Part shown: positions 45,366-56,472 of the stretch, one piece after another
Position numbering within the stretch: the first letter of the stretch is position 1
Layout of the letters: the number at the start of each line of letters is the position of its first letter
NCBI GenBank assembly: GCA_944474755.1
Contig: OX104115.1
Coordinates: 34,297,080-34,361,079, forward strand
Length of the DNA: 64,000 nt
Direction of reading: 5' to 3'
DNA from: Limnoperna fortunei
Taxonomy: Eukaryota; Mollusca; Bivalvia; Mytilida; Modiolidae
Program-made: the position numbers and the translations under genes
The notes under the pieces: generated by a model
Seen by the model: only the letters and a program-made list of their open reading frames with translations
Told to the model about the DNA's origin: nothing
Databases searched by the model: none

Positions 45366-45385
45366 TTGTATCGATATTTTTTTGT

Positions 45386-45391
45386 AATAAA
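45386..45391 (+). terminator. poly(A) signal AATAAA for the virion gene block
   Basis: Consensus hexamer 20 bases after the last plus-strand stop. It could serve all co-terminal transcripts of the block. Confidence 0.5.
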
Positions 45392-45454
45392 ACATGTAGA
45401 CTTGATCTATCGAGTTTGTTTTCGCTTGGGAGGGGTAACTTTTTCGACAAAAGA

Positions 45455-45840
45455 AAAACACACGTTTCGACATTTATTATATACAAGTCAGTAGGAATAT
45501 ACTTATACAATACAGAACAAACAACGACATCAAATCTCGAGAAAAATAATCGACGTGAAAAATATTATATGCAAGTCAGTATTACATATATCAATACTAT
45601 TTACAATACAGAAAAACTACAACGACATCAAATCTCGAGAAAAAATAATCGACGTGAAAAATATTATATACAAGTCAGTATTACATATATCAATACTATT
45701 TACAATACAGAAAAAAAAATACAACGACATCAAATTTCGAGAAAAAATAATCGACGTGAAAATTATTATATACAACCCAGTATTACATATATCCATACTA
45801 TTTACAATACAGAAAAAAAAATACAACGACATCAAGTCGT
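45455..45840. repeat. tandem array, 98-102-bp unit
   Basis: CGACATCAAATCTCGAG starts at 45,525, 45,623, 45,725 and, in altered form, 45,827. A partial unit precedes the first. Each unit carries AATAATCGACGTGAAAA and ACAAGTCAGTATTACATAT. It lies between the two convergent gene blocks. A long frame runs through it but is low in complexity and is not treated as coding. Confidence 0.85.
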
Positions 45841-46262
45841 GAAAAAAAAATCGACCATAACACGTAAAAAATATGCACGTTATTTCATTACATTATTGAA
45901 CAGATTCAATTCCTTAAATTCTCATTTTCGGTCGTTCAAATTTCCAACGATTCTATTTTTAACCGATGAAAAATCCTACATTATCAAAATTTGGCTCGTC
46001 ATATTTACTATAGAAAAGGCACGGGAACTGATAAAAACTTAAAATTATACGCTTTCTAAGTCATCGAAAATCAAATGTTAAGAAAAATAGTCGACTAAAA
46101 ATCAATCACAAGTGAAAATTATACAGGTTCCTATAGGGTTTCTATACATTTTTTGAACACATACATTTCCTTAAATTCTCATATTTGATCGTTCAAGTAA
46201 CTAAACAATCTAATTTTTAAAAAGCATACATGATCATAAAACAATAATTCGAGTAACGTATG
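45841..46262. other. Polinton spacer, no gene seen
   Basis: AT-rich sequence between the tandem array and the polymerase 3' end. Two related blocks (CATTTCCTTAAATTCTCATT near 45.91 and 46.16 kb) suggest an old internal duplication. Confidence 0.45.
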
Positions 46263-49200
46263 TCATTCCGAGTCGCTTTCAAAGTTAGTGTCCAAAAGAT
46301 GTACGAGGTATCGATCGTGGTCATCGAGGTCGACATCCATCCGTTCTTCGACGTTCTTGGGTTCTTCGGTCCTTACGGGGCACAGTTCCATGTCGAGAGG
46401 AACGGTGGACACGCCGTCATCCAACACTCGTCTCTTACAATAAAAGTAAGAGAATCCATTCCTCGTTTGATTGTATGTGAAGACGCCGTTATCGATGGCA
46501 CGGAATCCTTTGAGGGTTCCTTGACCGACGCGTTGTGTGTCGAGGACGTGACGGAAGGTGGTCATCGGTGCCTTGACACGGCGTTTGGTGATCCCTTTCG
46601 AACTGAATTTCACTTCCGTGACTTGTCGAGAGTGGCGGGGAAGTCGTTTGACCGGGAGCTTCTTGGCACGTCTCAACAGTCTGTAGGCCGCCATCGCTGT
46701 GCTGGATGTGGAGACCGTCTTGATCTTCTGCACGATGTAGGTCTTGGAGCAGAGACCAATCATGACGTCACCATCATACTCGACTGAAAAGATAAAAAAC
46801 TAGAAACATTGAATCTGATGAAAACAAGACAAACTAGTTTATGCAGTACTATGCTTCGTACACTTCGGTATAGAATGTTTCATCCCCTCCCGTATAGTGA
46901 TGGTTAGACAAAATGAAAATTAATACCTTTGAAGAGTCCCGGGGTCCTCTTGTCGTATTTTCCGTGTCTCGAACAGCAGGTGCGAGGAAACCAGACGGGT
47001 TCGTGATCGTCTCTGCAGCATCCGACCAAGGCTCGTTGGTAAGCTTCACGCATTTCTGGTCGGATGACGGACATGAGATCGGGTCCAGACAGGGCCATGT
47101 ACGCCGAATCCGTGTCCATCTCGCAGTATTCAAAGTCGGAACGGTCGACGTATACGTCCAGGAAGTCGTAATAGAACTGGAGCAATCTTAGTTTAGCGCA
47201 TTGGAGAATAAAGTATCCGATCTGGACGGGAAGATTCATGTCGAGGTGTTCTTTCGATTTTTCAACTTCGAAAAATTCGTCTGGATCGGAAAGACTGGTA
47301 AACTTTTTGAATTGTGGCTTGTTGGCTTCCATCATGGCCATGCCTTCGCCTTGGACGTAAGTGACGGTCTGGAATTTTTCCTGGTCCATGATTGTACCTC
47401 CAAAAGCGCTATTGCCGTGAAGTTTTGAAGTTTCGGCGATGATGGCCTTGTCGGGATGCGCATCTCCTAATCGCCGGTTGTCGCTGACTTCACGGACGAA
47501 ATCCCGGAAACATCGTTGTGGGGTAAATTCGATCACCTGGTATATTTTCGTTACCAACATCCCGTGTTCTAGGTACCATTTCAGGAGCGGGGTGGCGATC
47601 AACATTTGACGTCCTCGCATGCCTCCGACTAACAGCCGACGCGGTTTCTCCGAAAGTTGAAAGCGACGAACGTGGTCCTGCATGTGGTCTCCGATGAGGT
47701 CGAAAGGAACGTCGGTGGTACAAAACAGAGGAGACATTTCTTCAAAGTATTGGTATGGGGTCATGCTCGGATGATGGAAATAGTCTGACCATTCGTCAGG
47801 AACCCGGATGTCCCACTCCACCATACCAAAGAGTTTTCCACTGACTACTCCCTCCAAGATTTCGTTTTCCGTCACGGATCCTTGTGGCGTCGGCGGTTTG
47901 CGGGCATCGCAAAAGGCTTTCAAGTGACGATCTCGGCACATGTCATTGCGGAAATGGCATTCCCACTTTTCGACGACCGTATATCCCTGCGTCTGGATCA
48001 AAGTGGTGGTCTTGATGGTCTTCTCGTGCTTGGCTTGTCTTGTTTCGTGCCATTTCTGGTCTTTGACGTTTTTTGTCAGCCAGCATTGGTGTCCGTGCCA
48101 ATAACATCCGTGGAACTGATACACGGTGTTGGTATTGGCATCGAAACCGTCGACGGGATAAGGTCCGATCTTTTTCTCCTTGCCAGTGTTTAGTTTGTGT
48201 TGAATGCGGAGGTGATTGGAATGATTGAGGAACTCCATGCAGTCGTACATCATGGTGTATCGATCTCGTTTCTGCGGCTTGAATCCGTCCTCTTGGCGTC
48301 GTCGTACGAAGCTCCCGGTCGGCATCTCTTGGTTGATAGACCAAAGGTAGAGGGCGTTGGCATCGAACCCCAGAATCTTGTGACAGGGCTTGACGTTTCG
48401 GATGTACGTTTGCCCGACTTCTTGGTGACGAATGAAGATGATGGATGGGCCACCGGTTAAATTCTGTTTGATGGAAAAGTATAAGTCACTGTTAGCTTCG
48501 TCGAATAGGGCAAACGAGGCTCCCGCTTGACGACCGGTGTCGAACAGCATCCGTCGAGCAAGCCCGGGAACGGAGATTGAAGTCTTGAATTAGTCGATGC
48601 CACGGTCGAAATAGAACTGTTGTAGATTTTCCACTGCCCGGACGAAGGGACCGACATCGAGATCGTTGTACCAGACCAGAAAGTCACGGAAAGTGGACAT
48701 GCCCCGGTCGATCCAAACACGTTGACAGAACTGGTACTCTTCGTCCGAGATGTTGGTGTCTTTCAATGAACTGTAGAAGGCGGCATGCGGAGGCAGAGTA
48801 GGATGTTCGAGCTTTTCGGAACCGTCGAACCATTCATATGGAAAGAAGCCTTTGTTTTCGGTGACGTCGTAGGCTTTCAGGAATTGCGCGTAGCTAACGC
48901 CTGGAGCCAGATACGAAGTGACGTCCAGAAATTTGAATTTATCGTTAGCCAGACAGGCGTAGCTGTTGTTTCGTTTGACGGTGAATTTTTTTCCCGGGGC
49001 GTGCATCTCCAAAGTCTGTGCCAAGTGGGTTTTGACGAGGTTCATGTCGTATTTGGCAGAGTTGAATCCTAGGACGATTGTCTGTCTGCAGTAAGCTTCC
49101 AGTTCTTCTTTCAACTTTTTAAAGATGTTTTTCTCTTTTTCGTCGACCTCCAGGAGATCTTCGTAGTCGTCGAGATCGTCGTCGCCGAGAAGTGCACGCA

Positions 49201-51590
49201 TGGGGTTGTCGATGTCTTGATCTAGCCTATCGAAAGCATCGGCAAATTGTTGTTGACACAGCTGATAGGTTTTATCCCCAATGCGGGTCATGTACTCCAC
49301 CATCTTTCTTAAAAGATCCTGGAGATCGGTCTCGACGAAACAGTGTGGATCGGTAAAGTTGGGAACGTTACTGCAGACGGATACGGAGATCGGTTCGTGT
49401 CGTTGGGTCCAGGTCAGTTTTGGCGAATTCGATTCTCGAATCGGTACGAGCATGGCCTCGAAATCGTAGACGATGAAATATTTGTACAGTCGGTCGCTGG
49501 TAGGAATGTGGATGCCTTGCTCCTCCAACTTGTCGAAGACGGTTTTCGGATTACCGTAGAATCCACCTTTGAAATTATAGACGGTCTGACCGGTACAATT
49601 GAGTTGATGTCGTTTCATGTTTCGTAGATGTTGGAAATGGCGATCGCAGGCGCCGCATTGGTATTTCTGGGTGTAAGCCTCTAAATTCTTAATGTAGGAT
49701 AGATGTTGGTCGAATTGATTGACGTGCATGGTATCTTGGTAATGACATCGAGATTTGTAGACTGTGAGTGCCACACCGTCGTCACGTAGATGGTAGACGT
49801 TGACGTTGATTTGGAAACACCTCTCGAAATAAGCCATCTGATGGAGTGGCAGTCCCTGGAAATCGGTTGGATTGACGTCGAGTTGTATTTCACCGGCAAA
49901 CTGGACCCATCGCTCGAACAACTCTTTCGTGTGTGTCTCCAGTCGATCTCTCAAATGGCCCCGGTGGACGGCTAAACACCGAAAAGCGCAGAGGTGGTCT
50001 TTGTATGAAGACCTTTTTAGGCTTTTGTCCAAAGCCACGATCGATTTGGACGCTGTTATGTATTCCGGGAGTTGAATGGCGTTCCCCAGCGGATAGTTTA
50101 AATTGTATAGGACGAACCGGACGTTGGTGATCAGGTAGGGTTTCCATTTCGTATCGGGTCGTTGACGCAAGATGTAATCCGTGATGTCGAATCGTTGAAG
50201 ACGTAGACGAAGACGGTTGAGATCTCGACGTCTGGAAATGTAGACGGGACGTTCGAACAGAGATTCGTTCTGGAAAGGGCGGAAGTATCTGTATTCTCCG
50301 GTTTCCGTGTGACGTAAAATCAGACCGAATTCCAGGTTGAGGCGAAATGCGTGTCCCTGCCGATCGTAGATCCGTTCGGCGTGCTCCATCAATTGTTGGA
50401 CGGTAAAATCGTTGGTCAGCGGAACGTTATAGGTGGAGGTGACGCTGCTTTCTTGGTGGTTCTCCAGGATGAGGGGAGCATTGGCCTCGTAGATGGTCTT
50501 CAGAGGTCCGTCTTCTTCCGTCTCCCACGGAGCTTCTCCTTCTGCCCAAGGTCTTGACTGAATAGCACCGGCTCCGCTCTGGTAGTGGTGTTGCATGGTG
50601 TGGAGGTACAGTTGGCGTCGATCGGGGAAGCGTGCCGTACACCGTCGACATCGGTAGCCTTCCGAAGGACCTGGAGTTGGTTCTGGCTTTGGTTCAGGTT
50701 CCGGTTCAATGGACTGCAAATATAAAGAAAAAAATAACAAACACTCGAATAAATCATTCCGTATTTTAATAATTGACATTATACCCCCGCTAAAAGAATT
50801 TTGTTCGTTCCAATAATTTTCTATAAAATCAATTAATTCTGTATTTTATGGTATACCATGTTTAACATTTATCCAAACAAAATAATTTGTACACTCAATC
50901 TTTATTTTTTCGTTCGCGATATTAATTTTTTACTTCTGATACTAGTCGTTGAAAATTACTACTTTCGGTAAGATATATATTTGATCAGATTCGTGCAAAA
51001 GTATTTATGTCGGAATGTAAACAATTTCATATAAAACCAAATTCCTTACTATTTTTGAAGCGAAGAAAATAGATATCATAAAAAATCAAAATATGTTAAG
51101 GGATAATATAATTATTCTGTTGGATATTTATGTGGAATAAATTGCTCTTTATCATTTTATTACATTTTATCTGATATAGGTCATAACAACCGAACAATAG
51201 ATAATAATTTTCTGAAAGGAAAATTCGAAACTCTTGTTAACTAAAAACATAAATTGAACTTACCATTTGAGTGCATTTTTCCTGGTGTTTCTTTAAATCT
51301 CGTTTTTCGGAATATTTCTTTCCACATTTTAAACATTGGAACTTTTTGTCTGAGTGTAGAGAACTCACATGAATGTTCAAATCATGTTTCTGTTCAAAGT
51401 TAACGTCACAATATTTACAAATTATGGTACAACTTCTACAGTGTTCGACAAATTTATCCTTTCTGTTAAAAGTTTTTTCACATTTGTCACATGTAAACTG
51501 CTCTGATTTATTATGAACAGATTCCTTGTGTCGCTTAAGTTCTTGTTGTCTCGAGAAAGTTTTGAAACATCTATCGCACTGAAACTCCAT
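46263..51590 (-). CDS. protein-primed DNA polymerase B, three exons, one in-frame stop
   Basis: Replicative polymerase of the element. Exon 1 (51590-51264, 109 codons) encodes four C2H2/C2HC zinc fingers. Exon 2 (50713-46927) has another finger (YRCRRCTARF), one more (YQCGACDRHF), then the exonuclease motifs YDFEAM, GFNSAKYD and YNDLDV, the palm motif GFDANALYLWS, KLHGNSAFGG and catalytic MDTDSAY, and KYDKRTPGLFK. Exon 3 (46783-46263) holds the C-terminal region with SSKGITKR and GFSYFYCKR. Splice sites are ATG/GTAAGT with TTTGCAG (intron 51263-50714, phase 0) and AAAG/GTATTA with CTTTTCAG (intron 46926-46784, phase 1); reading frame is kept at both. A TAA at 48,590-48,592 interrupts exon 2 between exonuclease and palm. 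Exon 1 could instead be a separate zinc-finger gene, but its donor and phase fit. Confidence 0.85.
46784..46926 (-). other. intron 2 of the polymerase gene
   Basis: 143 bases from GTATTA to a pyrimidine-rich TATCTTTTCAG on the minus strand. Removing it joins GLFK to the continuation that leads into the ICLCSKTY-type C-terminal motif (here IGLCSKTY) in the right phase. Confidence 0.8.
50714..51263 (-). other. intron 1 of the polymerase gene
   Basis: 550 AT-rich bases between a GTAAGT donor and a TTCTTTATATTTGCAG acceptor. It connects the zinc-finger exon to the Glu/Pro-rich linker of exon 2. Confidence 0.7.
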
Positions 51591-51623
51591 CGTGAAAATG
51601 ATGGTTTGATCAGTTTGGTGATG

Positions 51624-51631
51624 TTTTTATA
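51624..51631 (-). promoter_or_regulatory. TATA box of the polymerase gene (TATAAAAA)
   Basis: Minus-strand GACTATAAAAACATC lies 33 bases upstream of the exon 1 ATG. It is a canonical host-type TATA box, unlike the YATAAGAG motifs of the plus-strand block. Confidence 0.55.
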
Positions 51632-52090
51632 GTCATGTATATTTTTAAGACTTGTTTTTATTGGTCGTTATATAATACGAGCTTTACAATTGGATGGTTC
51701 AAATTTTCGACATTTGGACATGCGCATGTAGTCGGTAGTGTGTACGCCTAATTTGGCCATCGCATAATGACTCACTAGGATGTATTCATAGGTTTGTCTC
51801 GTACCCAAGACTGATTACCTTATTCGACCATAGTATGTAGGATGACTCATGGTGTATGCATTAGGTAATTTGAGGATACAGATAAACGCAATGGGATAAT
51901 AACAAAATTACCGAACAGGAAAAATATTCGCTAGAAAAATTTATTTCAACGCATTGTATATATTCGTGTATTACATGTATGTCATTATTAATAAAAGTCA
52001 TCTCTATCATCGTGTCGATTGAAAAATATTGATTGTTTAACCAATAAATAATGATACCGGTTAAAAAACCGAATGGTAATTAATTCCTAT
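51632..52090. other. Polinton right subterminal spacer
   Basis: Upstream region of the polymerase gene. It has no frame. The sequence GAATGGTAATTAATTCCT at about 52,070 recurs at about 52,840, bracketing the tandem array. Confidence 0.5.
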
Positions 52091-52860
52091 ATAAATAATT
52101 ATTGACAGATATACCATCGCTTAAAATTGTATCTGTTTATATACCACAAAAATAGTGTTGATTAAATCAAACAGATGTCAGTGAAAGATTAATCGTTGAG
52201 GGGTAATATAATTAAGTATCGTCTGCTATTAAAATGTTTATTTAACTGACCGTAACGTGTATGACCGGATCGCTTTTCGGTGCTGTGTGTGAAATTATTT
52301 ATTGTAAATTAATGGTTTATATATATTAATTAAAATAATTATTGACAGAAATACCACCACTTAAAATTGTATCTGTTTATATACAGACGGAAAATTGTAA
52401 ATAGACAAGTAAATATGAGAACTACATGATAACAGATTTGAAGATAAGCTCTACATGTTGATTTAATTGAACGTGAAAGATTAATCGTACAGGCTATAAA
52501 TAGGTTTACTAACGTGTTATGACTTGAGTGTATGGTAATTGATAATCGGTGATTTGTTTGAAATATTTGATTGTACCAATGTTTTAGATATAATAATTAA
52601 AATAAATACCAATGCTGATAATATATTTGTTTCTGTTTATATACAGAATGAATATTGTAAATAGACAAGTAAATATGAGAATAACAGATTTGAAGACAAG
52701 CTCCACATGTGGATTTAACGTGAGAGATTAATCGTATAGGCTATAAATAGGTTCACTGACGTGTTATGACCGGATCGATAATCGGCGCTATGTTTGAAAT
52801 AATTTATCCAATAAAATGTTTTAGATGTTTAATTAAGCGAATGGTAATTAATTCCTTAAA
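52091..52860. repeat. tandem array, three 240-261-bp units
   Basis: Each unit carries TGTATCTGTTTATATAC (about 52,129, 52,369 and 52,630), a GTGAAAGATTAATCG-type block and a GTGTTATGACCGGATCG-type block. Units 2 and 3 also share GTAAATAGACAAGTAAATATGAGA and GGCTATAAATAGGTT. Position between the right inverted repeat and the polymerase promoter suggests an enhancer or replication function, which is inference. Confidence 0.75.
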
Positions 52861-52947
52861 ATTATCCGTTTTCATCGATTGATATGGAATGACAATTATA
52901 CGCCGTCATGGTCGCCCGTCATGGAAGTATCCTTATTAGCAGACACG

Positions 52948-53173
52948 ATGAGTCATTGGAATCGGTTGACCAAATAAGGTTTTGCGCGATGCTGGAATCT
53001 CCGATGACTCACGTACTTCCGGCGACGTCATGAGACACGTATGTTTTGCGCGATGATGGAATCTCCGATGACGCACTTCCGGTGTATAGAAAGGGGCGGG
53101 GCATGCCCATATTTGTCGGTGCCCTGGTGCCCTGGGTTTTTGGGTTGACTAAAACAGCTCACACACTACTACT
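52948..53173 (-). repeat. Polinton right terminal inverted repeat
   Basis: Inverted copy of the left end. It ends CTACTACT directly before the second GTCTAC. The internal direct repeat is also present here. Confidence 0.92.
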
Positions 53174-53179
53174 GTCTAC
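53174..53179. repeat. target site duplication, right (GTCTAC)
   Basis: Six-base copy of the sequence before the left inverted repeat. Confidence 0.9.
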
Positions 53180-53976
53180 TCCTTAATGGGGCTGAAAAAA
53201 ATTCATGAAGTCAAAATAATTAAGATTTTATCATCCAAATCCCCCCGCCCCACAAAAAGTTATACAAATCCGACAAAGGCCATCATCTAGACATCGGCTA
53301 CGATTTATAAAATTGAGCTATATTGCTGCACCTGTACTACACACAGGATGTAATATGCTTACCAGTGTCAACCTTTCATCATAGTTAAGACCGAATGCCA
53401 ATAAAATCGCCATAAATATTTGGCGGCGGAAATTTCATTTCTATTCATCCATATGCCGTATGAAAATTAAATACTAACGACAAATTTTGAGAACCGAGCG
53501 ATTATAAGGTCCTAATGTGCAGATGTTTGTCGGTGGTAAGATATTTGTTGTTATTTAAAACACTCTGGTGAATAGTAGTTTGTTACTATGAATATTTACT
53601 AGCTCTCAGGTAGAGAACTGTTGACATGGTTTTACTTTTATTTCGGTAAACATAAATGAAAAATTGAATAAACAACGTTTCATGTTGCTACTAGAACAAT
53701 ACTATAGTTTTTGTTTTCACAATCAAGCATACAAGGAATCTAAAACAATACAATCCCACCCCCCCCCCTTGTTATAAGCTTCGCGAGTGCGACGACAATA
53801 GAAAAGCAAGTGAATTATTACGTTTTAACATTTATTCTTGTTTCCACATTTTTTTTCGACACTTTACTCATAAACCTTAGCATTTAATAAATCTTTCATA
53901 AGATTTTAAATCGTTAAAGTTCATGTCATACTTATATTTACTTATTTGCTACGTCAAATCAGAGATATACAGTATG

Positions 53977-53978
<2 letters not shown>
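53180..53978. other. host flank, no gene seen
   Basis: AT-rich sequence right of the Polinton with a C-run near 53,757. Nothing codes recognisably. Confidence 0.4.

Positions 53979-54072
<94 letters not shown>
53979..54072. repeat. (AT)n microsatellite
   Basis: About 47 uninterrupted AT dinucleotides. Confidence 0.97.
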
Positions 54073-54074
<2 letters not shown>

Positions 54075-54075
<1 letters not shown>

Positions 54076-54219
54076 ATATTCGTACAGTGTCAGAAAATAT
54101 AAAATTTATTTGTGCGAGCCTTAGAAACAGGTAGAAATGCGAGGCTCTGCCGAGCATTTCTCACCTGTTTCGCGGCGAGTACAAATAAACTTTATATTTT
54201 CTGACACTGTACGAATATT
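54075..54219. repeat. 145-bp hairpin next to the (AT)n tract
   Basis: AATATTCGTACAGTGTCAG and the next 50 bases pair with the right half, which ends CTGACACTGTACGAATATT. The outer 20 bases match perfectly. Inner pairing continues through AAACAGGT/ACCTGTTT and AGAAATGC/GCATTTCT around a short GC-rich centre. It resembles a small foldback transposon. Confidence 0.8.
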
Positions 54220-54361
54220 TAGCCGATTTCTAACTTGAAATTTTCAGCGCTTTTTCAAGTGATAGCTTGACGTCACAAACACATATCGTATTCGACAACA
54301 CGTCGTAAACCAGAACAGAATGCTAAATATCGTTAGAAGCGAGGACAAGGGTACCAGGAGA

Positions 54362-54386
54362 CTTTATTCGGCAATGCCGAATAAAG
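54362..54386. repeat. short perfect palindrome
   Basis: CTTTATTCGGC and GCCGAATAAAG separated by AAT. Confidence 0.8.
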
Positions 54387-55269
54387 CAAAAATGTATTCG
54401 GCTACCTTTATTGTACAGTAAATGTCACGGTTGCAGGATAATATGTATTATATTTCACTAGTGAAATACATAGGACAACATAGAATAACAAATTGCAATT
54501 TTGTTGGTTGATGGATTGAATGTTTGTTTAACGTTTCAGCTATATTCAGGACGAGGTCGAGTTAACAAAATCTATCAATCAACAGGGAAAAGGGATGAAC
54601 TAACGCGATCACAATTGTTACAGCCACTGGAAAAGTGTGGATCAATTGGAGGGAATCGACAACTTAGCATTTAAACGCGGTTACACGGAGCTTATTCCCT
54701 TTATCAAAATCTACAATATATGAAAATATCTTGCAAGGAACGTGGCACTCTCAAAACACTTTACCAACTATGGTCGTGGTCAAGTTAACTCTATTGCAAT
54801 ATGAGAAGCACCTAACGAATGGATAACCGCTACCTGGGACGTGCCGAGCAGATCTGCGGGTTGAGCACATGAAACCCCTATTATTTTGTTGCAGAATATA
54901 TGCACTATTATTTAATTGTCTAGAAATATGTTTGATGCAGACCATTATTTAATTTATTAGGAATTTAATATTTAAAATATGTTTTTGTTAGTAATACAAC
55001 AGATAAACTAATTATTATAAAAAATTCTTACCTTAACATGCACAAAATATCCTTTCATTTCGAGCGCTGACAAATATATGAAATTAAAATTAAAGGTAAA
55101 TGCTTGGGCATGTCAGTTATTACACCGTGTTATGATACCAGGGCAAAATGACGTAATTAGGATTTAATTAACTTATTGCCAATCGGCTTACGCTAATCTC
55201 TTTAGACGGTGTCACACGAAAAGTTTGTTGATTGCACTATTGTGAATAATAAGTTTTACATAGTGGCAG
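54387..55269. other. no gene seen
   Basis: AT-rich spacer. A stretch near 54.80-54.88 kb is richer in G+C but has no identifiable feature. Confidence 0.4.
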
Positions 55270-55412
<143 letters not shown>

Positions 55413-55420
55413 GTAAATAG

Positions 55421-55656
55421 ATCTTCAATGGCCGAGTGGTTATGGTGGTATGCTATTTATTAATCAAATTTCTGTCAACCCAAAAGTTGTGGGCTCGAGT
55501 CTGACCTGGGAGGGTGTACGCGAATCAGTACTGACAAGAATCGCCAATTTTGCCGTCGAAGGTCAAGGGTTTTCACTGGTTAATCTGGTATTATCCTCAA
55601 TAAAACATGAACACCAAGATACAGTCTAAAATTGGCGTTAAAACCCATTTGAACAC
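55421..55656 (+). mobile_element. tRNA-derived SINE, diverged
   Basis: Plus-strand copy with A box TGGCCGAGTGG, a B-box-like GGGCTCGAGTC, a body with AAGGTCAAGGGTTTTCACTGG and tail TTGGCGTTAAAACCCATTTG. It is the most diverged near-complete copy in the window. Confidence 0.7.
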
Positions 55657-56472
55657 ACAAACAGTCACAAGAAAATTTCCGGTAAAAGAGGAAAGAAATT
55701 GGATTAAAGATAATGTTGATTATAATTATTTATTAGATACTATAAATTTTTAGCACTGTGCAAATTAGAATGTATAATAAATTTATAATTAATCGATTTA
55801 ACTATGGTCCTGAAATAGCCTTTAAGGTATCCGACCCATAAATGAAGTCATCGTATAATTTTATTTTTCGACAAGGAAATACACCTTTTATTAAGTCAAA
55901 TTATTGCTAATTAATAATATAAATTAAATAAATTGTTTTAATTTAACTCACTGTTAACACTTTTGTGCAAGAAAATTAATGGATATCCGGGACACCTAAT
56001 AGGATCACGTGGTAAATTGTGGTTCGGATACCTTAATAAAATCATATAGTTCATCTGAAATATGTTAACCTTTGTATGTAGATTTATGACAAATAGTTCT
56101 TTATATAATATGTTACAAGTTTTTATTCATTGTAATAAAAATTGCGATTTTGTGAAATATGTGTAATGTGATTGTTTAGGCAGAAAAACAAAATAAAATG
56201 ATATGTTTTGAAAACAATTAGATCTCTTAAAATGGCATGGTACTATAGACATAATTTGAACAATAAGAAAATGAAAATCTTAAAAGTCGCGTTAACCAGT
56301 TAGAACATAAAAGCAGTTAACAATAGGTTTAAAAAAAACCAAAGGAAAAAATGAAAAGAAAAGAAAAAAGTCAGAGAATCAAATCACAAGCAGTGAAAAG
56401 CCAGGTAAACAAAACTGTAAACACGAACTCAGTATATTAAATGTAAACAAAAACAAAGACCTTGACCCGAAA
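55657..56472. other. spacer and possible LINE 5' untranslated region
   Basis: No gene. The A-rich last 200 bases probably belong to the LINE 5' leader; the element's left end was not located. Confidence 0.4.

Larger units (their letters stand above)
37772..53173. mobile_element. Polinton/Maverick DNA transposon, 15.4 kb
   Basis: A complete element by its ends: inverted repeats of about 228 bp starting AGTAGTAG and a perfect 6-bp target duplication. The gene content is diagnostic: retroviral-type integrase with chromodomain, adenain-like protease, FtsK/HerA-type packaging ATPase, capsid and penton-like proteins, and protein-primed DNA polymerase B. Virion and integrase genes lie on the plus strand and the polymerase on the minus strand, converging at about 45.4-46.2 kb. 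Its base composition is clearly more G+C-rich than the host flanks. Integrase, capsid and polymerase each contain one in-frame stop, so this copy is probably not autonomous. Two non-coding tandem arrays lie at the convergence point and inside the right end. Confidence 0.95.

Noticed and set aside
45350..46042. 230-codon frame through the tandem array in the Polinton
   Set aside because: It translates near-multiple-of-three repeat units; Lys/Asn/Ile/Tyr-rich and without homology, lying between convergent genes.
46260..46787. 175-codon plus-strand frame opposite polymerase exon 3
   Set aside because: Antisense shadow of the conserved polymerase C-terminus.
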